The notes: generated from the letters alone by a model not told the origin. Positions 37,823 to 50,955 are shown, counted from the stretch's first letter. The stretch: DNA of 64,000 nucleotides from Acidianus brierleyi (GCF_003201835.2 NZ_CP029289.2:2674501-2738500), one strand, 5' to 3'. Program-made: numbers and translations.

Positions 37823-38611
37823 ATGTCAGTATGTGAAATATTCCCAATAATAGCCGATTACACGTCTCAAGGTAAAAGAGTTATATTAGTTACAGAATAT
37901 TCCAATATTCCTGTAAGAAGTGTATTCGTCGATGGAAAACTAATAATTGGAAACAAGAAGTACGAAGATTTGGCGCTAGAGGCAGAAAAGAGAGGAAACA
38001 AAATAGAAGTGGAAAAGAATGGAATAAAAATAGTTGCAGAAGTAATTGAACCTAGACCTTCTCTGGTTCTCGTAGGTTCTGGTACAATAGCAAAAGAGAT
38101 CTTTAAGTTAGCAACCACTATGGGTTTTCTTGTTGAAGTAGTAGCAGAAGACGCTAAAGAGGAAGATTTTCCAGATGCTAAATTCTTTTCAAATACACTT
38201 CAAGTTATTGAGCAATTATCCAGTAATTCCTTTGTAATAGTTGCTAATGAAGGAGGAAAACCATACGATATTCCTGCAGCATTTTTAGCTTTAAAATCCA
38301 AAGCCAAGTATGTAGGATTCCTTTCAAGTCAAAAAAGAGCCGCTTATACGATTGCGCAATTAATAAAGATGGGAATTCCTCAAGAAGAGCTTAGAGAAAG
38401 ATTTTATGGCCCAATGGGTCTTGATCTAAACGCTAAGACTGCAGAAGAGATAGCTTTAAGCGCTCTATCAGAATTAGTTCTAATAATGAGGAAAGGTAGT
38501 GGTAAACATCTTAGGGATGTAAAAGATCCTTATTTACTATTAAAAGATGCTATGGATGGCAAAATAACAGACGTATGTAATTTTACTCCGATAAAAATAA
38601 GCGAAAAATAA
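37823..38611 (+). CDS. XdhC/CoxI-family protein
   Basis: A 262-residue protein with a short N-terminal XdhC-like domain and a Rossmann-type domain from about residue 85 (LVLVGSGTIAKEIFKLATTMGFLVEVVAED). It continues with KYVGFLSSQKRAAYTI and RFYGPMGLDLNAKTAEEIALSALSELV. Family members help mature or insert the sulfurated molybdenum cofactor of xanthine or CO dehydrogenase-like enzymes. No molybdenum hydroxylase genes are in this window, so its client lies elsewhere. Confidence 0.87.
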   Translation: MSVCEIFPIIADYTSQGKRVILVTEYSNIPVRSVFVDGKLIIGNKKYEDLALEAEKRGNKIEVEKNGIKIVAEVIEPRPSLVLVGSGTIAKEIFKLATTMGFLVEVVAEDAKEEDFPDAKFFSNTLQVIEQLSSNSFVIVANEGGKPYDIPAAFLALKSKAKYVGFLSSQKRAAYTIAQLIKMGIPQEELRERFYGPMGLDLNAKTAEEIALSALSELVLIMRKGSGKHLRDVKDPYLLLKDAMDGKITDVCNFTPIKISEK

Positions 38612-38612
38612 A

Positions 38613-39026
38613 TCATATCTTCCTTCTTATTCTTTCTAATCTAATTTCTTCATTCAAATTTTTTGCAAAATTATCAAACCATTTTGACATAAAGAATGTT
38701 TTGGAAAATCTATTCATCCAACCCTCATATGAAAAAATTAGCTTAAGAACCTCGCTTTCTGAGTTTATCATTAATTTTCCATTTCCTAATCCACCGCCTG
38801 CTCTTAAGCTAAAGATAAATGTTATCAAATCTGTGCTTCTATAAATATTTCCTCTCATGGTAAAACGCATGCCAACGAACTTTCCTTCACATTCGAATGA
38901 TTCCCCATTTCTATTAACCTTTTTTATTGGAGGAAATAATCTGGGTAAAGTGAAATAAGGATCTGACAGAATTTCTATTATAGCGTTCCATTCATGCGAA
39001 ATACGAACGTCTTTTTCTACTAACAT
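38613..39026 (-). CDS. START-like (SRPBCC) small protein, copy A
   Basis: A 137-residue protein of mixed alpha/beta character with an N-terminal EWNAIIEILSDPYFTLPRLFPP and a long C-terminal helix ending in LERIRRKI. Its paralogue 180 bases upstream ends in LERIKRHI and has the same overall pattern. Sulfolobales have small START/SRPBCC-fold families of this size (DUF3211-like) that bind hydrophobic ligands; this assignment is tentative. CoxG-type SRPBCC proteins often accompany XdhC/CoxI, the gene immediately beside it. Confidence 0.55.
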   Translation of the reverse strand: MLVEKDVRISHEWNAIIEILSDPYFTLPRLFPPIKKVNRNGESFECEGKFVGMRFTMRGNIYRSTDLITFIFSLRAGGGLGNGKLMINSESEVLKLIFSYEGWMNRFSKTFFMSKWFDNFAKNLNEEIRLERIRRKI

Positions 39027-39206
39027 ATGATATTATTAAGCAAAACTTATATTTTAAATTATATCTCGATATTAGGTAAAGTTAAGATAATAAATTATTT
39101 CACTTTTTCTATATATTTTAAGAATTATTATCTATAATATTTCTTATTTTTAGATTAATTCATGACATAATCCAAAACATTATCTAGCATATTATAACAC
39201 TAGTCA

Positions 39207-39680
39207 TTATATGTGCCTTTTTATTCTCTCTAATTGTATAATTTTATCAAAATTTTTAATCTGTTTATTCATTCTCTTTACTATGAAATTAACTATTGCT
39301 TTTTCTTTGTCACCTTCATAATCAATAGTTATTTCTATACTTCCTTGAGACATTGAAATAACTATTTTCCCATTACCCTTAGGCGAGACTCCTTTAAAAC
39401 TTCTATCTATTAGATTATCGTAAGAACCTTGAATTAGTCCTGGTTGAACTATAAGTATGTACGTGATAACGTAGCTAGAAATATACTTCCTTACTCTAGC
39501 TTCTACATCAAAGGCTGAAAATAGAGAATAAAATTCTCCATATACATAAAAGACATTTTCACTCTCCTCATTAATTATAGTAAATGGGGTAAAATTCGCA
39601 AAGAAGAATTTTTGATCAGAAAATAATTTTAAGATTATATCCTTCTCAAATGGCGATGATATTGTTACTTTAGCTTGCAC
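39207..39680 (-). CDS. START-like (SRPBCC) small protein, copy B
   Basis: A 157-residue protein sharing architecture and the terminal LERIK motif with the neighbour at 38613. A similar fold is inferred: an N-terminal strand and FEKDIILKLFSDQKFFFANF helix, a beta-rich middle, and a C-terminal helix (IVKRMNKQIKNFDKIIQLERI). The sequences have diverged strongly. It is tentatively DUF3211-like, and the ligand is unknown. Confidence 0.55.
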   Translation of the reverse strand: MQAKVTISSPFEKDIILKLFSDQKFFFANFTPFTIINEESENVFYVYGEFYSLFSAFDVEARVRKYISSYVITYILIVQPGLIQGSYDNLIDRSFKGVSPKGNGKIVISMSQGSIEITIDYEGDKEKAIVNFIVKRMNKQIKNFDKIIQLERIKRHI

Positions 39681-39851
39681 AAATATCTATCTTTTTAGTT
39701 CTATATATGCTTTACTTTCATAATTTACAAAAATCTCATCTTTTGCAATTCTATTAATATTTTCCATTTTACATGATATTGTGCTAAGATATCTATATGT
39801 TAAACAGATTATGGTAATCTATATTATCCACTTTATTCATATTTTTATAGT

Positions 39852-40091
39852 ATGAATTCGCAACTATTGTATATAAAGGAAAAATATGATGAATTATTAA
39901 AAGCATATAATGCATGTAAAACATGTATAGATTGTGAAATGTGTGATAAAGCAGAAATAATTTCAGATGAATTAATAACATTGATAAATAAATGTAACAT
40001 ATCAGATTTAAGTCCAGAAGAGAGAAAAGAAATTAAGAGTATTATCTTCTCAATATCCTCTCTATCTAAAGATCTTAAAAAAACACTCTAA
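39852..40091 (+). CDS. Small cysteine-cluster protein
   Basis: A 79-residue, mostly helical protein. Four cysteines are packed as C22-x2-C25-x2-C28-x2-C31 (ACKTCIDCEMC), and one more Cys is at about residue 48. This spacing could hold zinc or an iron-sulfur cluster. The gene converges with the SQR/DUF1641 operon, nine bases from its end. No family was recognised. The ATG start and clean length suggest a real gene. Confidence 0.55.
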   Translation: MNSQLLYIKEKYDELLKAYNACKTCIDCEMCDKAEIISDELITLINKCNISDLSPEERKEIKSIIFSISSLSKDLKKTL

Positions 40092-40099
40092 CTTATTTG

Positions 40100-41212
40100 T
40101 TATTTGAACTCGTTTCCTATGGCTCTAACCAGAACAAATAATACGCCCAAACCTCTCTGTATAGTTGGATCAGCCATTAGCTTGATCAAATTACCTAAAC
40201 TAACTTGAGGTGGATATTCTACTTCTTTTTTAACTTCTTCAGATGTTACCGCCTTAATTATCCTACTAGGTACATCGCTTAGGGCAACATTCAGAAACTT
40301 CATTGCTTTTGGATAAGCTTCTAAGAATTGAGACATATATGAAGAAATATGAGTTAAAGCGTCATCGTTTAACATATCTTTTAGTGTTTTTGCTGCATAT
40401 GCCATATTCATTGCAGCATCTAATGCTCCAGTATTGTTTAATTCTTCTATCTTATCCAATACGTTATTTATTGTTCCCAATTTTTTCATGCTTAATTTTA
40501 TTGACTGTAAAGTACCATAATCTAGTTCTCTCATTATTTCTAATAAATTAGATGTATAAGTTGCTATATTCTGTAAAGCATCGTCAGTTAACATATCTCT
40601 AAATGTCTTTACAGCATAAGCAGAATTAATTAAAGTATCTAAAGTTCCATCATTCTTCATAGTATCTAATCTACTTAAAACGTCTGAGAGCACTGGTGCT
40701 TTGTCTATTATTTGCTTAACTTGAGACGAATTCTTATTCAATTCTTTTAATAACTCTAAAGAGTTAGATAATGTACCTCCTATTGTTTCTATTGCGTCGT
40801 CATTAAGCATATCTTTTATAGTTTTTATGGAATATGACGCGTTTACTATAGCGTCAAAAGAACCATCTTTTTCCATCTCTTTTAGTTTCTTACTTAACTC
40901 TGCTATTGCACTAGAATTATCTATTATTACTTGAATATTATTGAAAATATCTTCTTTTGATATTTCCTTTCCAATGTTTAATAATGAAGATAATATGAGT
41001 CCAAAATTTTCTATTGCGTCGTCATTAAGCATATCCCTGAGTGTTCTTATTATGTAAGTTGAATTAATTACTGTATCCAGAGTTCCGCTACTTTCAAGCT
41101 CATTAATCTTTTTTAGTAGATCATTAAGGGTCGGAGTTAGATCTATTAATTGGCTTATTTCTTCCATCTTTTTCTCGTCTAACTTTGAAAGAAGTTTATC
41201 TATGGATTCCAT
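40100..41212 (-). CDS. DUF1641 protein with four internal repeats
   Basis: A 370-residue helical protein built from four repeats of about 73 residues. The key motif DML-(N/T)DDA recurs at residues 60-66, 134-140, 207-213 and 280-286, each preceded by a GxxDxxxNxxYxxxTxxD block. DUF1641 domains accompany sulfide:quinone oxidoreductase-like flavoproteins and formate dehydrogenase-type genes. Here it is the third gene of an operon after the TusA-like and SQR-type genes, six bases downstream. The last 70 residues ([20 protein letters not shown]) resemble the usual single DUF1641 end. Probably a membrane- or complex-associated partner. Confidence 0.8.
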   Translation of the reverse strand: MESIDKLLSKLDEKKMEEISQLIDLTPTLNDLLKKINELESSGTLDTVINSTYIIRTLRDMLNDDAIENFGLILSSLLNIGKEISKEDIFNNIQVIIDNSSAIAELSKKLKEMEKDGSFDAIVNASYSIKTIKDMLNDDAIETIGGTLSNSLELLKELNKNSSQVKQIIDKAPVLSDVLSRLDTMKNDGTLDTLINSAYAVKTFRDMLTDDALQNIATYTSNLLEIMRELDYGTLQSIKLSMKKLGTINNVLDKIEELNNTGALDAAMNMAYAAKTLKDMLNDDALTHISSYMSQFLEAYPKAMKFLNVALSDVPSRIIKAVTSEEVKKEVEYPPQVSLGNLIKLMADPTIQRGLGVLFVLVRAIGNEFK

Positions 41213-41218
41213 AATTCT

Positions 41219-42373
<1,155 letters not shown>

Positions 42374-42379
42374 CTTTTT

Positions 42380-42607
42380 TCACCTCGATATAACTAATAC
42401 ATACTTGGAATTATCTTTCACTTCAGTAACTAATTTTAATCCTTTTTTCTTAACCCAAGATTCTATAATTCTCTTTGTGTCTTCCATGCTTATAATTACT
42501 TTTATCGCCTCACCACTTTTTAACTCACTTACTATTCCACTTAGCTCCCCAATAGGTCCAGAGCATGACGATTCAGATAGATCTATTTCTTTAATTATAT
42601 AACTCAT
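42380..42607 (-). CDS. TusA-like sulfur-carrier protein
   Basis: A 75-residue protein of the TusA/SirA fold. It has an N-terminal strand, a CSGPIGEL helix start in place of the usual CPxP, then GEAIKVIISMEDTKRIIESWVKKKGLKLVTE and a final strand (KYVLVISR). The conserved Cys is positioned to carry a persulfide. ATG 42607 is preferred to TTG 42616. It is first in an operon with an SQR-type flavoprotein and DUF1641, so it may donate or accept sulfane sulfur. Confidence 0.72.
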   Translation of the reverse strand: MSYIIKEIDLSESSCSGPIGELSGIVSELKSGEAIKVIISMEDTKRIIESWVKKKGLKLVTEVKDNSKYVLVISR

Positions 42608-42960
42608 ACTTATCAAAAGATATGTAAGATTTGAAGATTATAAACATTTCTATTATATCAATTATTGAGAAAAATGTCATAAAGATTAGTAAATCCAATT
42701 TATATTATTTTGTGCAATTCTATTAAATTGTTATATTTACAAGATAATATTATTTAATAGATACAAAACAAAGATAGTTAATCATATATACTGCATAATG
42801 TAGAAAATACATATAATTTTTATATGATAATCAAAATCTTACTCTATTAAAAGATTTTTAGACAGTACCTTAAGTTTATATAATATTTTTATATAAAATG
42901 TTTTCGATTTTATACAGACTAAGTAGCTTTATTTATCTTAAGGAACTTCATTATTCTTAA
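42608..42960. other. AT-rich intergenic region between divergent genes
   Basis: About 350 bases with promoters for the TusA-like operon (minus strand) and the flavin reductase gene (plus strand). I see no open frame or repeat of note. Confidence 0.45.
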
Positions 42961-44598
42961 ATGAAATTATTGGAACCTTTTTCTATAAAGGACATAAAGT
43001 TAAAGAACAGAATAGTAATGTCGCCAATGATAACAAATTTAGCAACACCAGAAGGTTATCCAACAGAAGAACATATAAGATATTTTATAAGAAGATCGTC
43101 AGCAGGATTATTGATAACGGAATATACTTATGTAAATAATCTCGATTCAAGAGGTTCCCCCAATGAAATGGGACTCTATAGTGATGAATTAATACCTAAG
43201 TTTGCTAGACTCACTGAAGCAGTACATAATAACGATTCTAGAATTTTTGTGCAACTTGTCCACGCAGGAAGAAAAACTAGGAAATTATTAATATGGGGAA
43301 ACTCTCCAATAGCTCCCTCTAATGTACCATTAATTGATCCGGTAAGAGAAATGAACGAGGATGATATAAATAGGGTAATAGACGATTTCGTAAAGGCTTC
43401 AGAAAGGGCAGAAAAAAGTGGTTTTGATGGTATTGAATTACATGGAGCGCACGGTTATTTGATAGCTCAATTTCTATCTCCTGCTACAAATAAAAGAGAA
43501 GATAAATATAAGGACGGAGTTTTATTTCTTGAGGAAATTCTAAAGGAGGTTAGAAGAGTAGTCTCCATACCAGTAGGAATGAGAATATCAGTTACAGAGT
43601 TTGATCCCAATGGATTAAATCCTGAATTAGTAGCTAAAATTGTGAAAAGAGTCGAACCACTTTTAGATTATGTTCACTTATCAGCTGGAAGAGATGGTCC
43701 TTTAGGCGGTTCCTCATCATTTTATTACAAAAAACCTAGCTACATCGATGAAGCGAGAATCGTAAGGAAAGAAGTCAGAATTCCACTATTTTTAGTAGGA
43801 TCAGTAACAAGTGTAGAAGATGCTGAAAAAGTACTAGAAGTTGCAGATGTGGTTGTCTTAGCTAGACAAATTCTTGCTGATCCAGATTGGCCTATTAAAA
43901 TAGGTAATAATCGACCTATAAGGCCGTGCATAAGATGCAATCAATTATGCAGATTACTATCAGTGAGAGAAGTTAGATGTGACGTTAATCCGGAATTAGG
44001 ATGGGAGATCTTACCTCCTATGGAAAAAGGAGAAGGTGAAGTAAAAGTAGTTGGTGGAGGATTAATGGGAATGGAAATAGCTAGGGTGTTAAGTCTGAGG
44101 GGATTTGAAGTTACGCTCTATGAAAAAAACGATAGATTAGGAGGTCAGATAAACGAGATTAAAGATCCTTATAAGAAAAATGAGTTCTCCAAGTTAGTCG
44201 AGTATTATGAAAAAGAATTAATGAGATTGGGAGTAAAAATTATGTTAAATAGTGAGTCAAAAGATGGAATAATTGCCATACCAAAGGAGAGGCAGCCCAT
44301 ATTTAGAAATTACGAAAAAAAGAAAATTTTGGTAAATTCTAACTTATATGCATATCAGGATTATGTATTTGAATGGATAAAGAATAACGAAGTCTACGTT
44401 ACACAAAATGTATTTAAGGGATTAGACAGGAATAGAGGATATCTTCTCGAAGAAAAATATAGGGAATTAGGGGTAAAAATTGTAAAAGAACCGATAAAAG
44501 CTGATATAGTAATTGACGATATTAGAGTGTCACAACCCTCAATAGGAGCATCTATTGCAAGAGGATATTGGATAGCTAGAAATTTCTCCAATGTTTAG
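42961..44598 (+). CDS. NADH:flavin oxidoreductase / 2,4-dienoyl-CoA reductase-like (OYE family)
   Basis: A 545-residue enzyme. An N-terminal FMN TIM barrel (about 1-330) has [41 protein letters not shown] and [16 protein letters not shown] cysteine cluster [11 protein letters not shown] with a later Cys (VRC) fits a 4Fe-4S site. A Rossmann domain follows with [19 protein letters not shown]. The total is shorter than classical dienoyl-CoA reductases (about 670), with the C-terminal NAD(P)-binding part compressed. It may reduce enoyl-CoA or other unsaturated compounds. Confidence 0.88.
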   Translation: MKLLEPFSIKDIKLKNRIVMSPMITNLATPEGYPTEEHIRYFIRRSSAGLLITEYTYVNNLDSRGSPNEMGLYSDELIPKFARLTEAVHNNDSRIFVQLVHAGRKTRKLLIWGNSPIAPSNVPLIDPVREMNEDDINRVIDDFVKASERAEKSGFDGIELHGAHGYLIAQFLSPATNKREDKYKDGVLFLEEILKEVRRVVSIPVGMRISVTEFDPNGLNPELVAKIVKRVEPLLDYVHLSAGRDGPLGGSSSFYYKKPSYIDEARIVRKEVRIPLFLVGSVTSVEDAEKVLEVADVVVLARQILADPDWPIKIGNNRPIRPCIRCNQLCRLLSVREVRCDVNPELGWEILPPMEKGEGEVKVVGGGLMGMEIARVLSLRGFEVTLYEKNDRLGGQINEIKDPYKKNEFSKLVEYYEKELMRLGVKIMLNSESKDGIIAIPKERQPIFRNYEKKKILVNSNLYAYQDYVFEWIKNNEVYVTQNVFKGLDRNRGYLLEEKYRELGVKIVKEPIKADIVIDDIRVSQPSIGASIARGYWIARNFSNV

Positions 44599-45131
44599 CA
44601 TGACTAGTAAAATTATACCTATATAATCTAAATTTTTGTAATTTAGTATATTATGAAGTTAAATCGCTTAGAAAATAATATTAATAATTTCAGAAAAATT
44701 CCTAGCTGATTCTTACATAAATATAGTGAGTTTCATATAATTCTTTAGTCGTCTTCCTCACATTGAAGTATCAAAGACAGTATCTTTCATACGACATAAT
44801 TTAGTGGAACACCAGCGAAAGAATGTTAGAAATAATAAACTCTTACCTACTGTCTAAGGAGAAAGATGGGAATTTCATCTTTATTTAATATTATAACGTC
44901 TTTAGGATAAGACTTATGACTTCTGCTCTTTTTTATCTCTATTTTATAATTGTTTGTTATGATATCAATTTATACGGAATTCTTATAGTAGAATACCTTT
45001 CCTATTTTTCTCCTTAAATGCTCTTGAACGATATTTTCTAAAATTGCCGATTCATCAAATTCCTTATTAACCCATCAAGAAATTGCCCTAAGTATGAAAG
45101 AGTCTCTGAAAAATATTTTTTCTCCTTTCTT

Positions 45132-46429
45132 TTTATCTTAACAAGGGGCGTTCAGTAATAAATATTTCGGTTGAACTTCAAGCATAATGTCAACTAAGAT
45201 TGCCACGTGTACCTTTCAATCCACGTGGCGATTTGGGGAGGATCACTTAGGCTCATAAGGCTTATTATTATACCAAACACTCCAAACTATTCTAGCCAAT
45301 TTCCTGGCTAAAGCAGTGTACAACTTCTTTCCCTTCAACTTTTCCTTATGGTTCTCGTAAAATTCTAGTAATGTAGGATTACGAGAGTAATTCATCTCAG
45401 CGAGGAGAACAAGCTGCGCAAGTACTTATTACCCTTCTTCGATATTCCCTTACTTACAGTAGCTTTACCGCTCCTCTCATTGGGTCTAAACCGCAGATAC
45501 GAAGGACTCAGGGTTAGGAAAGCGTTTAATGTCTCCAACAATGCCTATTATTATCCCCGAAGAAAGTTTTCCTATTCCCGGTATAGTTAATAGAACGTGA
45601 TTTTCAGACTGTGATTGTATCATTTTCTCTACTTCTTTTATTTTCTCGCTTGTTTCCAGTAGTGCTTTAGATAATACTTCGATTTCTTCAAGTACGATCT
45701 TTGTTCCAAGTTGTATAATTGTATTTTGAAGTTTCCTTTAGAGAATTCTTCAAGCATTTCCTTGCTTATTTTTTCCTCGTCACTGACTAGGAATAGTGCT
45801 CTTTTTACCCTGTTCTTGTACTTTACTTTCAACTTTTAGGAAGACGTATAGTGTTACTAGTTCTTTCAATGAGTTGTAGTTGTACTCCTTTGCCTTGTTT
45901 GCCATGTTTATTAGTTTTTGTGCGTCGTAAAAATCTGTTTTCTTTCCTCTCAAGTCCTTCTCCTTCCATAGTATATTTGGGCTTACTTGTAGTATCTTGA
46001 TCCCTTTTTCCTTGAAGTATTGACATGGTTTTATTGAGTATGCTCCTGTCGGTTCGACCACTATTGTGTTTAGTTTCACTTTTAGTATTTCTTCATAACC
46101 CTTCTTGTTGTTCTCGTAGACCCTCCCCTCACTCGTTACTAGATGATCTTTTGATATGTCTATTCCTAGGATCCCTACCTCTTTATCACACCTATATCCG
46201 TGCATATTATCACAATGTTCAGTCCGATGGTAGGGGTTTGTCACGCCCCCGTTCGAAGACTTTGCTTCAGTCAAAGGGTCGACCATGTTTCCCAGTTGGA
46301 GAGTATTACTCTCCCCAACTAATTAATCTATATAGGTTCAAAGGGGGCGGAAGACTCCATCCGTAAGGAGATGGATAGGCTCCACATGCTTTGCCTCTAA
46401 CATGGCTAGGCGATAGCTTGAAGAGCCGA
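45132..46429 (-). mobile_element. IS110-family insertion sequence, copy 2, more decayed
   Basis: An inverted second copy of the element at 13014-14331. Nearly all of the sequence is shared, with several small indels. The left-end stem loop is four bases shorter, and the RE keeps the GCCACGTG hairpin. It sits inside the DUF4143-type ATPase remnant, which fixes both ends. The second transposase part is broken by further frameshifts (for example near 45415-45430 and 45715-45740), so it cannot be autonomous. Confidence 0.88.
45260..46205 (-). pseudogene. IS110 transposase copy 2, multiply frameshifted
   Basis: The first frame (likely start ATG 46205, open to 45780) carries the DEDD residues as in copy 1. 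The second frame begins at 45832 at the same relative offset (454 bases from the start of the open frame), so the first frameshift is identical to copy 1. It then breaks again after ALYNLE-like sequence near 45700 and in the serine-domain region, and ends near 45260 in the KPYEPK segment. Confidence 0.82.
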
Positions 46430-46676
46430 AGGAGTTCACTATCTCATTTCCTGACTTTAAGTAGGCAACGTCAATTAGAAATATATCAGTCAAAAATTCA
46501 ATATATTCAGAGACTGTATTATGAGAAATACCCAAATCTGAGGCTATAGAATTAAATGAAATAGATGAAGGTATTTTATCTAATAAAGAATGCTTATCTT
46601 TATCCTCCCAATTACTGTAAAACCACCATGGATTTATGTTATTAAATGTTTCCATAGTTGATACTCTATTTACCAA

Positions 46677-47077
46677 ATATTTATAAACTATTGTCAGTTG
46701 AATGACAACATTGTAATGTAATAAAAACTGAATATCTACAGAAATAATTATATATTGAGTTTAGATCAAGGAATACAGTTATTGACTCCTTATTTAATGT
46801 ATTTCTAGCTTTATGATAAAACTCTCATTCTATAAATATCGTTTTATTTTAAATCAATTTAACTATAACCTAGTTTAAATATTATAAAGAAAAAATTAAT
46901 AAAATTAATTTCAACGTTGCGTCATGACTTAAACTTTTAAGATGCTACCTTCCTCTTAACTCTTAGCTTTATATTATCTGTAATATTTTAAACTCAGAAG
47001 TCAATTATAATAATTAAATAAGGAAACTCTCAGTAGAATGTATTAAAATTATTTAAGGAGTTTTGAGATCTTTATTT
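46677..47077. other. AT-rich intergenic region with the kdgA promoter
   Basis: About 400 bases, very AT-rich. Decayed codons of the ATPase remnant may continue a little to the right on the minus strand but hit stops within 40 codons. A TATA-like AATTATTTAA lies at about 47048-47057, about 26 bases before the kdgA ATG. Confidence 0.5.
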
Positions 47078-47950
47078 ATGGAAATTATTACACCAATCTT
47101 AACTCCTTTTAAAAATAATGGAGATATCGATAAAGAAGCATTAAAAACGCATGTAAATAATTTAATTACAAAAGGTATAGATTTGATTTTCCTTAATGGA
47201 TCCACTGGTTTAGGTCCTGCTCTTTCTAAAGATGAAAAATTATCTACATTAAAAACTATCTATGATATAACTGGAAAGATAATCTTCCAAGTAGGTGGCC
47301 TTAATATCAACGATGTAATAGAGTTACTTAAAGCATCAAAAGAATTTGATATAGTAGGTGTAGCGTCCTATTCTCCCTTCTATTTTCCTAGAATTCCTGA
47401 AAAAATGTTAATAAAATATTTTAAAACTATAGAAGAATATTCTCCACACCCTATTTACATTTATAATTATCCCTTAGCTACGGGTTATGATATTTCAGCA
47501 AAGACTCTAGAGAAATTTATGGACTCAAAGTTTGTAGGAATAAAAGACACCAACCAGGATTTATCTCACTCTCTTGAATATAAATCATTGAAAAACTTCA
47601 AAGTATATAATGGTTCTGATTCCTTAATATATTATTCACTTCTTTCTCTTGACGGTAGTGTAACTGCGGCTAGTAATTATTTGCCTGAAATAGTAGTAAA
47701 AATGAAGAACCTAATACAAAATGGAAAATTAAATGAAGCCTTAGAACTTCAGAAACTTATAATTTCTATTTTAGAAATATCAAGAAAATATGGTCAATTA
47801 TCATCTAATTATATTCTTGTAAGAGAATTTCAAGGATATAATGTAGGAATACCTAGAGGTCCCATATTTCCGTTAGAAGATGAAGACGTAAAGGCTTTAA
47901 TTCAAGAAATAAATCCTCTAAAAGACAAAATAAGGAAATTTTCTTCATAA
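47078..47950 (+). CDS. kdgA: 2-keto-3-deoxy-(6-phospho)gluconate aldolase
   Basis: A 290-residue class I aldolase of the DHDPS superfamily that cleaves KDG or KDPG into pyruvate and glyceraldehyde (or its 3-phosphate). It has GSTGLGP (41-47), the Tyr of YIYNYP (Y131) and the Schiff-base Lys in GIKDT (K156), matching the Sulfolobus enzyme almost residue for residue in position. ATG 47078 is preferred over TTG 47063 by homology and by a TATA box about 26 bases upstream (leaderless). It is first in the kdgA-kdgK-gapN operon. Confidence 0.95.
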   Translation: MEIITPILTPFKNNGDIDKEALKTHVNNLITKGIDLIFLNGSTGLGPALSKDEKLSTLKTIYDITGKIIFQVGGLNINDVIELLKASKEFDIVGVASYSPFYFPRIPEKMLIKYFKTIEEYSPHPIYIYNYPLATGYDISAKTLEKFMDSKFVGIKDTNQDLSHSLEYKSLKNFKVYNGSDSLIYYSLLSLDGSVTAASNYLPEIVVKMKNLIQNGKLNEALELQKLIISILEISRKYGQLSSNYILVREFQGYNVGIPRGPIFPLEDEDVKALIQEINPLKDKIRKFSS

Positions 47951-47959
47951 AGATGATAA

Positions 47960-48895
<936 letters not shown>

Positions 48896-48922
48896 AAAAT
48901 CGTGAAAGTTTTAGTATTTAAT

Positions 48923-50446
48923 ATGGTAAGTTTAAATGAACTTTCAGAAGAGTTCAAAAGTATATACGTAATAGACAATGATGGAATTCCTTTATTTAAA
49001 ACATATTTATTAGGAGAATGGGTCGATGCAAAAGACGTTCAGTACTTAAAATCTCCAATTGATCTTTCTGTCTATGCTAAGGTTCCAAAATTAAATCATG
49101 AAATGATTGATTCTACGCTAAGTGTTATGTATAAGGTTGGCAAATGGGAAATAAGGGACATACCAGGAGAAAAGAGATTGAAAATATATCATAAAATAGC
49201 AGATCTATTAGATAAATATAGAGACGACTTCATAAACGTCCTAATGATTGGAAATGGGAAAACTAAAGCTCAAGCTAACGGTGAAATCAATGCATCAATA
49301 GAAAGGTTAATAAGAGCAGATCTTGATGTGAGAAAACTATACGGTGAGTACGTTCCTGGAGACTGGAGCACCGAAAGTTTAGAATCAGAAGCTATAGTGA
49401 GGAGGGAGCCGCTAGGAATAGTGCTAGGTATAACTCCTTTTAATTATCCCCTCTTTGACGTAATTAATAAATTTGTATACTCTACAGTAGCAGGTAATGC
49501 ATTTATTTTAAAACCAGCTAGTTCTACACCATTACCAGCAATAATGCTTGCTAAATTAGCGGAAATAGCAGAATTTCCCAAAAGAGCGTTATCAATAATA
49601 ACAATACAAGGTAACGAGATGGATAAAATAATTTCAGATAAGAGAATTAATGTAATAACGTTTACTGGTAGTAGTGAATCTGGAGAACAAGTAATTAAAT
49701 CTGGTGGATTAAAACAATACATAATGGAACTGGGTGGTGGTGACCCTGCTATAGTGTTGGGAGATGCGGATCCTAAGATAGCTGCTCAAAGAATAGCTTC
49801 TGGAATAACAAGTTATTCTGGACAAAGATGTGACTCTATAAAATTTATTTTCGCTGAGGCATCGATCTATGAGCAATTAAAAAATTATCTCATTGAAGAA
49901 TTGAAGAAGATTAAAGTAGGAGATCCAAGAGAATCCAATACTGCTATGGGACCAATAATAGATCCAAATACTGTTCAAGAATTCGAATATGCAGTAAAGG
50001 ACGCAGTAAATAAAGGTGCTACTATTCTTTATGGAGGTAACATTTTAGGTCCTACTTACATTGAACCAACTTTGCTAGAAGTAGATAAGAAAGTACTCAA
50101 AGAATTATATTTATTTAGAAAGGAAGTGTTTTTATCTATAGCTACGCTAACTAAAGTAGACAATATAGACGAGGCAATAGAACTGAATACTGAGAGAAGA
50201 TATGGTCTAGATGCAGCAATATTTGGTAACGATATTTTTAAGATTAGGAAGGCACTAAGGAGACTAGAAGTTGGGGCAATATACATTAATGATTATCCAA
50301 AGCACGGAATAGGATATTTTCCCTTCGGAGGAAGAAAAGATTCAGGAACTGGTAGAGAAGGTATAGGGTACACAATAGAATACGTAACTTCTTATAAAAC
50401 TTTAGTATATAACTATAAAGGAAAAGGTATTTGGGAATATATCTAG
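48923..50446 (+). CDS. gapN: Non-phosphorylating glyceraldehyde-3-phosphate dehydrogenase
   Basis: A 507-residue aldehyde dehydrogenase oxidising glyceraldehyde-3-phosphate to 3-phosphoglycerate, the usual lower step of archaeal glycolysis. It has [14 protein letters not shown], the general base in MELGGGDP, the catalytic Cys in GQRCDSIK, and [17 protein letters not shown]. Counting from the alternative GTG start at 48902, these are E276 and C310. Neither start has a strong ribosome site; the ATG at 48923 is my choice. It is the third gene of the kdgA-kdgK operon. Confidence 0.92.
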   Translation: MVSLNELSEEFKSIYVIDNDGIPLFKTYLLGEWVDAKDVQYLKSPIDLSVYAKVPKLNHEMIDSTLSVMYKVGKWEIRDIPGEKRLKIYHKIADLLDKYRDDFINVLMIGNGKTKAQANGEINASIERLIRADLDVRKLYGEYVPGDWSTESLESEAIVRREPLGIVLGITPFNYPLFDVINKFVYSTVAGNAFILKPASSTPLPAIMLAKLAEIAEFPKRALSIITIQGNEMDKIISDKRINVITFTGSSESGEQVIKSGGLKQYIMELGGGDPAIVLGDADPKIAAQRIASGITSYSGQRCDSIKFIFAEASIYEQLKNYLIEELKKIKVGDPRESNTAMGPIIDPNTVQEFEYAVKDAVNKGATILYGGNILGPTYIEPTLLEVDKKVLKELYLFRKEVFLSIATLTKVDNIDEAIELNTERRYGLDAAIFGNDIFKIRKALRRLEVGAIYINDYPKHGIGYFPFGGRKDSGTGREGIGYTIEYVTSYKTLVYNYKGKGIWEYI

Positions 50447-50482
50447 ATAATCTTTTTTCTTACGTTATTAGTCTATGATTAT

Positions 50483-50893
50483 ATGGATATACAAAGATTA
50501 TTAGAAGATAATGATAAAGTATACAAGTATATAGGAATTAAGCTTTTAGAACAAAAAGAAGGATACGTAAAACTTCAAATACCTTATAAAGAGGAACTTT
50601 GTAGAAGAGGAGGAGTATTAAACGGAGGAATAATAATGACGGCTATGGATTTTGCAGGCGGATTAGCTACTCTAACGGTTAATGATGGAATTGACCAAGT
50701 GACGCAGGAATTAAAAACGAATTTTTTAGAACCCATGTATAAGGGACCATTTACAGTAGAGGCTAATATAATAAGAAAAGGAAGAACTGCAGTAGTTGTA
50801 GAGATAAAATTTAAGGATAATGAAGGAAAAATAGGAGCAATAGGATTAGGAACTTGGTACATAATTAGAGACAGATTAATAACTACAAAATAA
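50483..50893 (+). CDS. PaaI-type hotdog thioesterase
   Basis: A 136-residue hotdog-fold protein. It has [22 protein letters not shown] (about 38-59), a version of the HGG..TLAD active-site block with Leu-Asn in place of the usual His-Gly, and then [11 protein letters not shown]. It probably hydrolyses acyl-CoA thioesters. It lies between gapN and an acyl-CoA ligase gene. The missing His makes the exact activity uncertain. Confidence 0.83.
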   Translation: MDIQRLLEDNDKVYKYIGIKLLEQKEGYVKLQIPYKEELCRRGGVLNGGIIMTAMDFAGGLATLTVNDGIDQVTQELKTNFLEPMYKGPFTVEANIIRKGRTAVVVEIKFKDNEGKIGAIGLGTWYIIRDRLITTK

Positions 50894-50955
50894 AGCTAAA
50901 ACTATTTAATTCAAATAATAAAAATTTTTAACCTTTATACGCATGATAGTAATCT

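Larger units (their letters stand above)
44847..46676 (-). pseudogene. DUF4143-type ATPase C-terminal part, split by IS110 and by stops
   Basis: Before the insertion the minus strand reads WWFYSNWEDKDKHSLLDKIP, then SFNSIASDLGISHNTVSEY and IDVAYLKSGNEIVNSF. Past the insertion it resumes EKIFFRDSFILRAIS, stop, WVNKEFDESAILENIVQEHL, KVFYYKNSV, stop, IDIITNNYKIEIKKSRSHK, and ends at a TAG at 44847-44849 (IPIFLLRQ). These are the winged-helix and nuclease-like DUF4143 parts of a fused ATPase. The AAA+ N-terminus is absent upstream (stops). At least two nonsense changes follow the insertion. Confidence 0.8.

Noticed and set aside
40100..41212. DNA-level tandem repeat or CRISPR-like array in the DUF1641 region
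   Set aside because: The repetition is at protein level with strongly diverged codons, not short identical DNA repeats with spacers.
46338..46676. A 112-codon minus-strand frame that looks like a small HTH protein
   Set aside because: Its last 30 codons are IS110 sequence; it is the truncated front part of the split ATPase gene, not a separate gene.
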